Shown here: positions 11,605 through 23,606 of the stretch, piece by piece
How the letters are laid out: each line of letters begins with the position of its first letter
Numbering within the stretch: the first letter of the stretch is position 1
DNA from: Diploscapter coronatus
Taxonomy: Eukaryota; Nematoda; Chromadorea; Rhabditida; Rhabditidae
DNA: 64,000 nt
Direction of reading: 5' to 3'
Assembly: GCA_964036155.1 (NCBI GenBank)
Contig: OZ038423.1
Location: 39,137,249-39,201,248, forward strand
The notes under the pieces: generated by a model
Databases searched by the model: none
What the model saw: only the letters and a program-made list of their open reading frames with translations
What the model was told of the DNA's origin: nothing
Made by a program: the position numbers and the translations under genes

Positions 11605-13444
11605 CTAATGTGGAACTGGTTTATCGAAATCGTTTCCATAGATATCGTCTATGATTCCTTTGGCGATGTTTAAAAGTTCTTTCTGAAATTAAAGTCAATA
11701 ATTGCTTAAAATCTCAAATTAGCTCTAAATCTGAATTCAAAACGCTAAGGGCTAACATTTTCAGCCTAAGGTTACTTCAAGGAGTAATGGGTTTATAAGT
11801 ATCTTACCTGAAAGTATTCCCGTTTCTTCGGACACGACTCAATTTCGTTGTCGTTGTACATGTTGAAATAGTTTATCACTCCAAACAAAGAAAATGTGGC
11901 AGTGTAAAAGTAATTAGCGTCGTAGTTTTTGTAGACCTAGAGTTTTTCTTGTAAATATTTTAAATGATAAAAAAATTACGTCTTCAAGCGAAAACGGAGG
12001 TTTGCCATTGAACAGTTCTGATAGGGTGTTGTAGTAGCGTTTTAGATATCTAAAGTTATTTTTTCAAAGACAAATTGGTTTTGTATCCGTACTTGTCCTT
12101 GTTCAATTTCCTATCTTCGGGCGAGATTCCGATTTGTAAAATTCGCAAAATATCCTCTGTAATTCGACCGCTATGAGTGAACTGGAAATCAATTATAGCG
12201 GCCAGCTAAAATAACAAAATTATTGATTTTTGTTTGTTTAATTTTATTGATTTTATTACATCGTCTGAATCCGAATTATTATGCCATAGCAGATTCGTTA
12301 CATTAAGATCATAATGCACTAAAACTGGGGGTAGTCCTGAAATTTCTCGATTTTTTATCTTCCAGAATTCGGTTGGTTGCCTAAAGTATCCCCCATCGAG
12401 GCCTCAGCGAATTTTTCGGTGAAGCCCCATTTGAGCGGCGAAACTTTGTCCTTGAACCAGTCAGGTCTGATATTTTCGAATTGCATAACGGAATCATACT
12501 GAAAATTCGAATCTATCCGGATAAATTTGGGGTTTGCTTACGAAAAAAGCAGTGCACCCCTTGTCAATAGTGTCGAGTTTCCCGAACTTTTGACGCCAAA
12601 TGTGCGCATTGGTGATCGACCAGAAATGAAGTCCAGCTAATGCATCCATTAGTCGTAGGACCTAGATTAGAAAAAATCGAATGATCTTAAAATTTTTAAT
12701 GTAAATTTCAGAATTTCTCCTATAGCATTTCGGTAAATTTAAAACTTGATTAGATTATTGTCGAAGTATGAATTAGGAATACTTTAAACGGATCTAATCC
12801 TATGCTTTTTACCTGCTTCTCATTAAATCCGGGAATATATTCGGCGGCAAAGGCTTTTCCGACCAGGTTTTTCGAGACCATTCCGCCTTGCAGGGTGTCA
12901 GTGATATTCTCGACATAGTAAGAATGAACCGTTGTGAAATATGGAATCTTCACGTTATTGATCATATTGATGAAGTCATTTTCGATCTGAAAATCACAAA
13001 CTTGAAGGAAAAATAATTTAAATCCTACTTTTGTGATGGTTTTTAGAGTTCTTTCCAACTCCCTGAGAGTTTCCATATCATCAGATTCACCATTTTTTAC
13101 ATTATCCGAGATGATAGGAAGCTAAAGTATAATTCTTTTAAGCTAAAGCCAACTATTGAAATTATACGAATAATGATTATTTCCAGGGGTTTTTGAGACA
13201 AGAAAATTCTTACCTTGACAAAAACAGACTTCGGAAACAAATCCCTCAAATGATCGCCTTTCCAGTGAAGATCAACTTGGTATATTTTCGACCAGAAGCT
13301 TTTCGCGTTATCCAAATTTTTGATGTGGATATTGCACTAGAGTTTCGATTTTTTAAAATTTATATAGAATTTCTATACCTGCTTCGAAATATCATTTTCA
13401 GGAAAAGCATTTTGAATCAGATGGATGACTTGTTCCTTTTCCAT
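11605..13444 (-). CDS. CHK/DUF1679 kinase-like protein (CHK1)
   Basis: Choline/ethanolamine-kinase-like fold protein of the CHK (ecdysteroid-kinase-like, DUF1679) family; substrate unknown. Eleven exons, high to low: 13444-13379, 13336-13214, 13121-13029, 12986-12813, 12661-12542, 12498-12381, 12336-12260, 12205-12093, 12049-11980, 11936-11808 and 11682-11605, giving 386 residues, the usual family length. FWSKIYQVDLHW and SVFVK (about residues 35-63) match the N-lobe with its ATP-binding Lys. The catalytic loop reads VHYDLNVTNLLW instead of HGDxxxxNxLW, keeping H, D and N but with Tyr for Gly. The Mg-binding motif is IIDFQ. The intron after 12381 has a GC donor (GCAACC), the only frame-compatible choice. 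The ATG follows an AG acceptor directly, suggesting trans-splicing. It is convergent with the 270-residue gene. Confidence 0.87.
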
Positions 13445-16400
13445 CTACAATATGAACAAATTATTGTGAATTGTTGATATAAAACTATTAATTTGCAATA
13501 AATCAATCGATGAAAAATGGCGAGAAATGCCTTCTTATAACGCTGCGCTGTGCAAATATCGCATGCGACCTATTTTCGAGTAAATCAATGATAAGTTGAG
13601 GTTTAATTGATCTATGATAGATTAGCACCAATATTATGTCAGAAATGATATCAACTCGATGCTAAAATGCGCTTTTAGAGATAAAGATATTTATAAAAGC
13701 GAATTTTATCGATTTTATGCGATGTTAATAAAGATGAAAACGTCATTTCACGGGAACATTAAGAATGTAACCAGAACTTGTCGTTAAATGACCACTGTAA
13801 CGCCGAAAGAATGCAAAACACAGAACTAGACAGAAAGTCTGAAACGTGACGGAGGTTTTACTTTTTCAAATATGTCTTTCTGTATTATTTATCATTTCAA
13901 GAAAACAGAAGAAACGATGAAGTTTGACGAAATCAATATTTCGAAGAAAAAGATAGCGTAACTACTGGAAAAGTCGACAAAGAAAATGCATTTCTCTTTT
14001 CTTATGTTTCAAACACTATCAGACCAACATCAAAATACCGACAATCTGACCAGGAAAATTTTAAAACAAAAGGCACTTTTCACATGGGAATCATATCACC
14101 GATATTTGCATAAATTTTAGACTAACCTTCTTTTTGGAGCCTAACTTGACTCTGTCTGGCACTACCGATACAGCCGAGTTTTCGAATTTGAACATTTCAA
14201 CATCTACCAGAAATCAGTAAATTTAGTAGAAATTATGCCGAACTTTGATAACAATAAATCTAAACTTAGTAATTTTTAAATTGAATTGAATAGTTATCAG
14301 TAACTTTTAAATAGTTTTGAATTTTGATGGCAATAAATTTTAATTTATGAGTTTTTAGTCGAGCAATAAAATTGACATGACAAATGCAAGGAATGCGAAA
14401 TTGAATGGGAACATAAAAGCAAGGGGGTCTCTCTCGCAGAAATTGATTTGTTTTATGATAGCTTCGGAGAAAATGCGAAAACATCTCTCGGAAAATAAAG
14501 CTTAGAAAAAGCGAGATTTCTGATTAAAGTCGTAAATTAAATTATTCGTCTTGATAATTTGCAAAAAAAATATGTTAGGGTCGAAGGTATCGGCCGGAGA
14601 ATGGAAAGTGGTTTGAAATGAGATAGTTAGAGAATATGAGAGATGAAAAGAGAAAGAGTTTAGATGAAGCTGAAGCTACAAATTGCAAGCCAGGCGCAGG
14701 GTTTTATAGGGCCTGAAAAGCTTTAGACGGAATTTATCATGAGAGCCTGAAATGAACAAGGGTAAGTGTAAATAAACACGTTTTGATAGATCATTTTCAT
14801 CACAGATGAACAATTTGCTAGACTGAAATATGCAACAAAGCCAAAACGGTGTAAACATTTCGACCATAAATGAAACGAGCAAGAATCTTCACACGAAAAT
14901 CAAATGCTAGATGAAAGGTAAATAAACATAAACAAAATCAATGGATTATAATTTTTCAAAGTAGTATTTCTAAAAGATTCTAGTAAGCCAATTGTTTTTT
15001 TTTCTTTCAAATGACATAAAAATTTGAAATCATAGATGAAATATGCAAAAAAAACATTTCACATGAAATTCAAATGAAATAACCAAAAATTTAGGAAAAT
15101 ATGAAAATATTTATATTTTGTGCCGCTCTACAACACAAAAATGCAATTCATGTGAGGAGCATAGCGAGATTTTATGATGTCCCAAGATTATTCGCTTATC
15201 AAATGGGTCATTAGAACAATCAAACAAAGCATAAATGCATGTGCACATGGTGTGCGAGATTACCAATACAAACTACGCTCTATTCTGGAGTATAATATAC
15301 TAAATTTAAAAATAAAGTAGGATTTTCGAGGATATTACATTCTAAGAGTTGTTTTAGAGAATCAGGTTAGAGTTTGCCATTTGGTGCTGTTAACTTTATA
15401 ATTTGAAAAAGTTTCCTTTCTTTGAAAAATACAAGGTTTACATGATTTGAAACAGAAACGACAACGCAAACCTAAAAAAGCCAAATTTCCCTTTATTTTT
15501 CACAATTTCAAAAGAAAATCCAAATGTCTCTAGTTTCCTTTCCCTCAAGCTAAACTCTTTTCGATTTGCTCCCTCTAGCCGTCAGAATCTGATTCTCTTC
15601 GTCCGTGTGTGCGCAACGTGTGTGAATCGATGGATGGATTGAACGAAAAAAGTGCGGGAAAAAGGAGTGCATGCCCCCAAGCAGTCCATCTCTGTCGGTC
15701 CTCGTTCTGCAGATGCTGCAAACATCCAAACAAAGAAACAACAATAAACAACAGAACAACAGAAGAGCAACGGATTCTCTCTAAGACTCACACACACACA
15801 TTCACACGCCATCGTTTCAATTCGACACTTCTCCTCTTCTGTTTCAAGCCTTTTTTTCTTCTTCTTAAGCTTCTCCTGTTTTTATATGATTTTTTCAAAC
15901 TTCTAAAGTCTCTGCTTCTTTCCTGAAAGAACACGTTCTATTCCATACCAAACTTTTTCCTCAGATCTCCCAATTTTTATATAACACCTTGTTTTTGATT
16001 TTCTCTGAAAAACACCGCACTATTTCCAACCTTTCTGCTTTTTTCTCACATTTTTTAAGCCTCTAAATTTTATTTTTCTTTTCTTCAAAATCACATACCA
16101 TTTCTCTTCATTTTTATTATGCTTTTTCTCTCGAGTTCATTTTTCTGACTTTCTCGAATCTCCTTTTTTGGAAAACACGTAGCATTGTTTCCCCTATACG
16201 TCGAATGAAAATCACTTTTTTCCTCTGATGTCCGAATTGAAGAAAGGGAAGATAAAAGGCGTGGCAGGGAAGTTAGTGGCTTTTCTCACTTTCTACCCGC
16301 AACAATTCGTTCATCGTCTCTCGTCCCACGATGAGAGATAGTAATGCAAATCTGAATGGGATAATTCACACCGCTTAAGGCACGCGATTCCAAAAGTCCC

Positions 16401-19400
16401 AAGTTTGTTTCCAGCATTCGCCTCACTCGACAACGTGAATTTTCGTGACGCTAATGATCAAGCCCCACTAACCTATTCACCATTCACAAAAATTAGGTAT
16501 CTTTCTTTTGTCCGCTTTTTCTCTTCATTCTTTCAACAAAACATGACCATTTCCTTTCATTCAAAATCTATCCGTTTCTGGTGATTTTTGATATTTTACC
16601 GTTCTGTTTCAAATTTCACCTATTTCAGTTTTTTTTCTCGAAATTCCAGTGAGTTTAGCCTTGAAAATTGAGAAGCCTGATCCGGAATTTTGTGAGGTCT
16701 TTGGAAAATGATCAGTCCCTTTGAAACGTATGCAAGAAGGCAACAAGGAAAAGAGAAAGAAAGATCGTCTTTTCTCAAATTTCAACTTCAAATGTTGGGA
16801 TTCCGAGATTTTGCTTAGCGCGCCTGCCTGTATTGCCTGTGGCAGCGCGCGCGCGTTCGTCAAAAGCTCTTCTTTTTTATCTTTCATTCTTTCTCTCCCT
16901 CTATTTCTCTTTACCTCTTTCTTTCTCTTTCTCCAGTTTTTAGAATTTTTTGTCTATGTTGCACAAACAAAGAGGATAGACAGCTGCAAGCAATCTTGCA
17001 CGAGAGCACGAGAGATGTACATCGACATACGATAGAAACAATATGGCTAGAGAGTAGAAAGAATAGAGAAAGAGAAAGAAACAAAAGCGTGAAGGAACCG
17101 AATCGCAGAAAGGCACAGAGGTGAGAATCGAGATGTTCACTAACTTGTCATCTCATAAATCTACACAAATCTACGCACTTTGTCAATCAGTTTTTATCGT
17201 TGCTCTTCAAGCGCTCTTATCATTCATTAGTTTTGGAATGTCCCAATCGTTCTAGTTTCTAATTTATCTAACCTAGGGAAACGTAGTATCGTTGATTGGA
17301 GAGAAAGTCGATATTCATGCAGCAATTGGAATTCGATTTTGGGGCGAAATAATGAGTCGCGTAGAAGAGAAACGAGACGAATGGCGTAACAATTTTTGAA
17401 TATCGACGTTCTCTCCAATAAATAATGCGAAACTCTTACTTCTATTAGTCGTTCTTCAGGCTCCCCAAATTTAGTCTGGTAGTGAAGAGAGAGTTTCTAT
17501 TTTGACTCCAAAAAATTTTTGAAGCATTTTCGATTTTCCCGTTCCTATTGTCTCGTCACTAATTTACTAATTTAGAAAGTTTCTAGAGTTCTAAAAATTT
17601 CCACATCTGATTCAACTTTTCTAAAAATATGCCAGTCATGGCCCTACTTCTCTAATCCTACTTTTCCAATTTTCACCTAGAACCTACAAGTGCCTAATTG
17701 TTAGAAGAAGAAGAAGATCACGTTACTCACTGGTCATTATCAATAGAGCTCACTTTCCGAATGATCTCATCAACCTGTAAAGCCCTTCTCGCTGGCAACA
17801 TTTGTTTTCTTAGATCAAGCATTTCCCCCTTCCTCTTCACTTTTTGTCTGTTTCTTCGATCATTCACCATTTTCCCCGAGCCTTATTTCATTTAGCACAC
17901 AGATTATACGCTAAACCGTGTCAAGCCTGCGTTTGCCGTTCGTTTCTAGACCATTTTTCATATCTTCATTTTCCGATGAACACGTTCATTTTGACCAAAC
18001 CTCTACTTCAACAAAAAAATATGAAAATTTCATCTTATACCTCAAATTTTTCAAAATTCATTCTCTGACTACCCCATATTTCGATAATTTGTGTCAACAA
18101 CTGAAAGCTTTTCCTATAAAATCTTTGACCTTTCTCATCCAAGTCTGTTTTTATTATAAATCATCAATCTACTACTCACATATGTGTGTGTGTGTGTTTA
18201 TTTGTTGATGAGTGATTTCCTGATTTTCATTAGTCTGATTGACTGCAACCTGATGCATTCCTGCATGGAACTGCGCATATGGCTAACCAGATGAAAGTAG
18301 TGAAATTGAATGATGAGGGAGAAAGTGGATTTTAGAGAAGCCTGAGATGCAAACATTTCATCTGATAACGAATGAAAGTGAACAAATGATGAACTGATGA
18401 AATTGTAACATAGTGAAGACCAGTCGACTCATTCATTTTGGCCACATATCTAATCTCTTCCAATACTGAAACATAGGGAATTACAACCGTCTGGGACATA
18501 TGAAATCTTATTTCTTTTCAAACATTCGACCATTCATAGAAGTTGTATTGCATCTTGCTATATTGAAACGTAGAAGATAAAAACCGTCAGGGATATTCAA
18601 AGCTTATTCGACCATTCACAGAGGATTTTCGACGATCAATCGTTCATTCGGAAAATTTGCAACTTGAAGAAATAGTCTGTATAGTTACGAGTGATTAGGG
18701 AAGATTTTTTTCCTTTCTACGTGCTATTTCTTCGAATTACGGAATTCTCAAATTATCCTGTTAATTTCTCGTTATTTTCAGCGGATGCGTTAATTTATCC
18801 TATCAAGAGATTTTCTTGTGTTCCAAATCTCATCTCAATCACTGTCAGAGTCAGTTTTTATCATGATTATCCCATGTCCTTTATTGACCTTTCAGCCGTT
18901 TGTCATCAATCTGATTCGAAATTTTTCTGAAAAAAATCATTTTTATCAATACACTTTCTATACTCTCAAATGAATGATGTTGAACTTTTCAAGAAATCCG
19001 GCATTATTCTCAAAAATGCGTGTACTTTCGAAGGTTCACACCTGTAGCCTGAGTGAACTTTCCAAAATCCATGTTCCTCATCTTATGTCAGATCCGATAT
19101 TATCATCGTAAAAAGTTTATCAATCTCTAATTTGTTTTGGATAAGTTTTCTGGAAGTCTTCCATGCGCCCATATCTGTGTGGGAGTCGTGTGTGCGTGCC
19201 TGTTATGATAAGGAGAGTGTGGGATTGGGGTGGAATGATGGAATGAGTGATGACGCAGAACAGGTTCGCGCTATGATGAAAAAGCAAAGTCAGTCCGTTA
19301 GTCGATATAAGGAAAAGGGAGGGAGTGATGCAAATGCAAGGGGGAATGCTGTTTCGGGTATCTCTGCGCCTAACACCCCATTTCTAACTTTATCTTTCCT

Positions 19401-20241
19401 TATCTCTAGATTTCTATCCTATATTTTATCCATATCTTTTTCTCTCTATCTTTATCCATATCTACCATCTATCATATCTCTAGACCTCTAATCTCTCCAT
19501 CTACCACTAACTCTATCACTCTCATCTTTATCCCTACCCTATTCCCTCTCCATCAGTGATTTTCCTTTTTCGACTACGCGCGCCGGATTCACAGCATCAA
19601 ACTGCGTAAGGAAACCCTAGTGCACTTACGAGCTAATGGCATCCACACCAGCTTATGCTTACGCCTCATACCAGCCTGTCTTCTTTCTTATTTTTTCTGA
19701 TTCGGGCCGTCCCTTTCTATCAAAATATGAGTACTTTACTACAACATTAGATCTAACGTCCACTCTACCATGTTCTGCTCAAAGCTATGTCTTCATCGCT
19801 GCAACTACCAGCATATGCCTATGCAGCCATATTTTTCATGATTCAGATCGCCTATTTTTTCTATCCTTCAAAATACGCATCCTTCCCTTTACTAGATCAC
19901 ATCACATCTAGCGTCCACTCGTGTATGCTCAGGTGTGCATTTTTGCATCCCCAATTCAGTTCTGCCATCTACAATTCATTCCTCTTCTCGATTTTCACCA
20001 ATTTCATTCCTTACGAGCGAATTTCCACACATACAGATGGTCAATAGATTGTTTAAGATTTCCATACGATTTTACCGTGATCAACTTCAGAATTTCGTGA
20101 AAAAACGAATTCCTTTCAGATCTTCAAAAGAGTCCAGATTATTCAATAAGCAGCGCTCAATTTATCAACCTCTTTATTTTCCTATTTTTTAAATTTTGGA
20201 TGGTGAAATATTCCTAATCGAAGTTCTACCCGAAATTGTCG
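13445..20241. other. Gene-poor region with simple repeats
   Basis: No gene model holds across this 6.8 kb. It contains long pyrimidine-rich tracts (about 15.8-16.2 kb and 19.4-19.55 kb), a CA run at 15788-15800, a GC alternating run at 16845-16855, a TG run at 18182-18197 and a diverged tandem duplication at 19648-19931. The short frame starting 19132 has some coding-like composition in its middle but ends in low-complexity sequence. Regulatory DNA for the flanking divergent genes (CHK1 and the membrane protein) is a reasonable inference. Confidence 0.5.
19648..19931. repeat. Diverged tandem duplication, about 160-bp period
   Basis: Copy 1 (19648-19781) and copy 2 (19808-19931) share the ordered blocks CCAGC[T/A]TATGC, TGATTC, a run ending TCAAAATA, and ATCTA[A/G]CGTCCACTC ending in TGCTCA. 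The start-to-start distance is 160 bp. Divergence and small deletions make this an old duplication. Its function is unknown. Confidence 0.6.
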
Positions 20242-22590
20242 ATGCGCCTTCCAACGATGATCTCAGCCCTCACCGTCAATATTCTACTCGCCATATTTTC
20301 CATTCTAATGGCTATCATAGCGTTAGGCCTGTTAGCCTTCGTTCTGGCAAAGGTAGGTTCATGATTAATCGTGATTTGCACCGAAAAATGATACGGTCAA
20401 GCCGTCATTTTTAGACTCCCTGCATTTACAGACGCCTAGGAAGGGTAGGGAATGTAGGAAAAGAGAAATAAGAAAAGAGCCGTTTGTAAATACAGAGAGC
20501 CCGTTTTTTAATACGCTTTTTGCATAAAAATCGCCCCCAGGCCATGAGCTCATTACTCATTTTACTAGTAATTTCAACTAGGTATTAACCATGAATGGTC
20601 AGTAAGTGATTGTAAAAAAACTTAAGTCTGAACGCGCACGAACTGAAGGAAAACGGCTATATTTCGATAGAAAGTGATCAAAACCGAACCGAAACTGATG
20701 AACCGATGATTTATCATCAATATAACAAACAAAAGCGTTAATTTTTGAAAAATGAAACAGAACTAGAATCAAAATAGAAAATTTTGCGATTTTAAGACCA
20801 AACTAGAAACCGAAAATGTCGAATTTCAAAATCGTAGAATCAATTCTCCGAGGTGTGAAATATGCACTATTTAGTCATTCTATAAGTTTTGGAATTAAAA
20901 ATTTAGAATATGTCCTCTCCAGGATATTTTAGCTGGAGATAGTGGAAATAGTACTGAAGTTAGAGAATGCTAATTTTGAAAATGACTTATTTGGATGACA
21001 CAATCAAATAATTGTTCAGGACAATTACTCAGCGAAAGACGTGCCTAGTCGAATTAATACTCGCGACAAATTGAAACGACATGAAAGCACGGTTGTGGAT
21101 TTCAAGAATCCGAGCACTATTCCTGACCATTTCCTACAGCTCAACACTTTGATGTTCCAGAAACGATTGGCCAAAAACAATGAGGCTAAGAATAATCAGG
21201 TCAAAATATCCCTCATCTTCAATCCGGCTTTCTGGAAATTCACGAAGTTTGAACGTGAAATATTGTCGAATATGAAAAAACGCCCCATATCACTTTCCAA
21301 AATTCTTCTCATTTTCAACTTTTTGTAAATTCGTAAAGATTAAGAGTGAAAAATTGTGCATAAAATGCACATAATTTGCAGCAATGTTTTTATTTCTACT
21401 TCTTTTTAGTTCCAACCATTTTAGAGCGAAAACGTTAGATAGATAAAAAAAAATCCTTATGAACTTTCCAAAAAGCCATCTCTTATTTTCTCTCTGAAAT
21501 TGGCTTTTATAAGTCTTAACGAGATCGTTAGCCTTGGATTCTCATTGGAAGTCGTACTTTCTGCTTTGCTGCTGGCCTACTTTATCTTTTTGTCTTTTTC
21601 TCTCTTTCTCGTTTCTTTTCCAATCTTTTTTCTTTCCGATTCACATTGACCCATCGATACAATTTGCATCATAAAACACAGGAAGAAAAATTCCGAATTT
21701 GGATTAGGAAGAATTTAGAATAGAATCGAGAGTCGAAAGGAAGTTTAAAAAATCTTGAAAACTGAAACCGAAATTTTAGATCAATGCCAATATTCCCCCG
21801 GTTCCGATGCACAACATGGAAATTATGGCAGCTGGGGCGAATTCTAAACAGAGCGAGGAGTCGATTGAGTCGGTCGAGAAAACGGAAAAATCGTCGGATG
21901 AGCAATTTGCTAATCGAGCCTTGCCACCCATTCCGGTCAGAAAATTCAATTTAGGAATAAAAAATCTCAAAAATTACTAGATACAAAATTCTTCGGACCA
22001 AAATAAAATATGGTGTATTCACTCTCTCTAAAAATAACCGATAAACTCAATCAGAAAGAAAATCATAAATCCACATTTCAGGGAAGCGAAATCTCGTCAA
22101 ACCAGGTCACTCCGGAAAGAACCCGAAGGAGTGAAGTTATGGCAAAAATGAACGAGAAGGAGAGTGAGAAAGATGGCAGTACCTCTCCTTCTTCGTTCGT
22201 TACCGACTCCGGCATTTCTGATGAGGACTTTTCTGATGGAACCTCGACGGTTTCTACCACTAGATCGCTTTCAACTAAGGTAGGAATCAGCTGATTTTCA
22301 AATTTCTAAAAACAAGACCGTCGTCAATTGATGCAAGACATTGACACTTTAATTCAATTTCAACTTTAAAAAAATAAAAAATTATTACTTCAACTTCAGA
22401 TTGTAGATGAGATTTGATATGAAGTTGAAAAACCCTTTCTAAAATTAAATTTTTTCAGTCTACAAGTTCAAAAGTCTCTTCAACAACCTCTACGTCCTCT
22501 TCTAGTTCCCCAGAATCCTCAACTATTGAGCCGCCAGCCCAGAAAATCATCGTCGATTTCAAATGCGGCAATGAATTTTCACTTTGCTGA
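20242..22590 (+). CDS. Single-pass membrane protein with Ser/Glu-rich tail
   Basis: I do not recognise the family. Five phase-0 exons (20242-20352, 21020-21199, 21780-21935, 22082-22279 and 22459-22590) give 258 residues. The short N-terminus MRLPTMISA is followed by one hydrophobic helix at about residues 10-36 (NILLAIFSILMAIIALGLLA), most likely a signal anchor. The remaining 220 residues are hydrophilic: a basic stretch with SRINTRDKLKRHES, a PPVP segment, acidic Ser-rich runs (SEESIESVEKTEKSSDEQ and TDSGISDEDFSDGTS), a Ser/Thr tract, and a C-terminus KIIVDFKCGNEFSLC. TDSGISDED looks like a casein-kinase or degron-type phospho-site, by motif only. An upstream exon cannot be excluded. Consistent phases and codon use support a real gene. 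Confidence 0.68.
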
Positions 22591-22651
22591 AAATGCCCGA
22601 TTTCATGAAGTTCCCTCTCCTCTCACAATCTATTACGGTCAACTCTAATCA

Positions 22652-22730
22652 GCTCTGGTAGAAGTTCGAGATTTAGAACTCGACTTCGGAATTAAATTTT
22701 AAAAATCTGAATTCCGAACTTCATCCGAGC
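22652..22730. repeat. Small foldback element
   Basis: The left end GCTCTGGTAGAAGTTCG pairs imperfectly with the right end CGAACTTCATCCGAGC, and CGGAATT pairs with AATTCCG inside. The GAAGTTCG word also occurs at the left end of the hAT-type MITE at 4687, suggesting a possible relation, but no target duplication is visible. Confidence 0.4.
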
Positions 22731-23420
22731 CAAGTTCAAAATGTAAAAAACGCCCACTAGTGTTTTCTAATTTCCTGCCTATTTATTTTTATCGCATTTT
22801 TCTGTCTTTCACTTTAATATTGAACGTCAAGCGTGTACCTTTCAAAATATTGAGATTCTCCTACTATGAGTTATAGAATCTTTAATTCTACAACAAATCT
22901 TCCATCAAGTGCAATTATTTTCCTAGAAAAAATTTAGCCTTAGTCTTCAATTTTCGTATTCATCTCAAAATTTCAGTTATCTCACCAAATTTTATATTTT
23001 CGAGATTTTTCGTCGCGAATTTGCTCAAATCAATCCCTCATCAAAATTTTCGTATACCAGGACCAAAACCATTTTCAAAAATTTTTCGAACGATCATTTT
23101 TCTCATTTGACATTCCATGTTTAATTTTGACTAAAGACCAACTAAGGGATGAAAGTGATGTCCAAAATATTTGACCACACATCAAAAATTTTCATGCCTG
23201 AAGCAAATCATAATCATAGAGCACTTGCAAGAGAAGAAATTTTTAGCTTCTTCGTATTTTAGTCGAATTATCATTTTTGAATAAAAATTTGAATGCAATA
23301 TTATTTTATCGATTTAGCACCAATTCTCAACTTATTCGCGAGAAAAAAATCCAAAATTTTACATCAAATCTGTTAGAATGGGGCACATCACCGCACCGCA
23401 GTATTCTCTAAATTATTTGA

Positions 23421-23505
23421 ATATGCCAAGCCTACCGTTATACGCGCGTTAATTAGTGCATGCCTTGGGCTAACTAATGGTAGTGTATCGGTAGGTTTGG
23501 TATAT
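23421..23505. repeat. Foldback with about 35-bp imperfect arms
   Basis: ATATGCCAAGCCTACCG near 23421 is inverted as CGGTAGGTTTGGTATAT ending at 23505, and TTAATTAG pairs with CTAACTAA inside. Arms are about 75% complementary by eye. It could be a MITE or a structured RNA. Confidence 0.5.
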
Positions 23506-23547
23506 GCTAGTTTTTCACGGAATTCGTCTGAAAGATGAATAGTCCAC

Positions 23548-23606
23548 TGTAGTTCCCACCCTTTTTTGGAAAATAGCATGGAAAAAGAGAAGGGGTGGGA
23601 ACTACA
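23548..23606. repeat. Inverted repeat with 14-bp perfect arms
   Basis: TGTAGTTCCCACCC at 23548-23561 is perfectly inverted as GGGTGGGAACTACA at 23593-23606, with a 31-nt A/T-rich spacer. It lies 40 bp from the preceding foldback, so the two may be parts of one element. Confidence 0.55.

Noticed and set aside
18182..18197. TG microsatellite as a meaningful element
   Set aside because: Ordinary simple repeat; nothing else supports a function.
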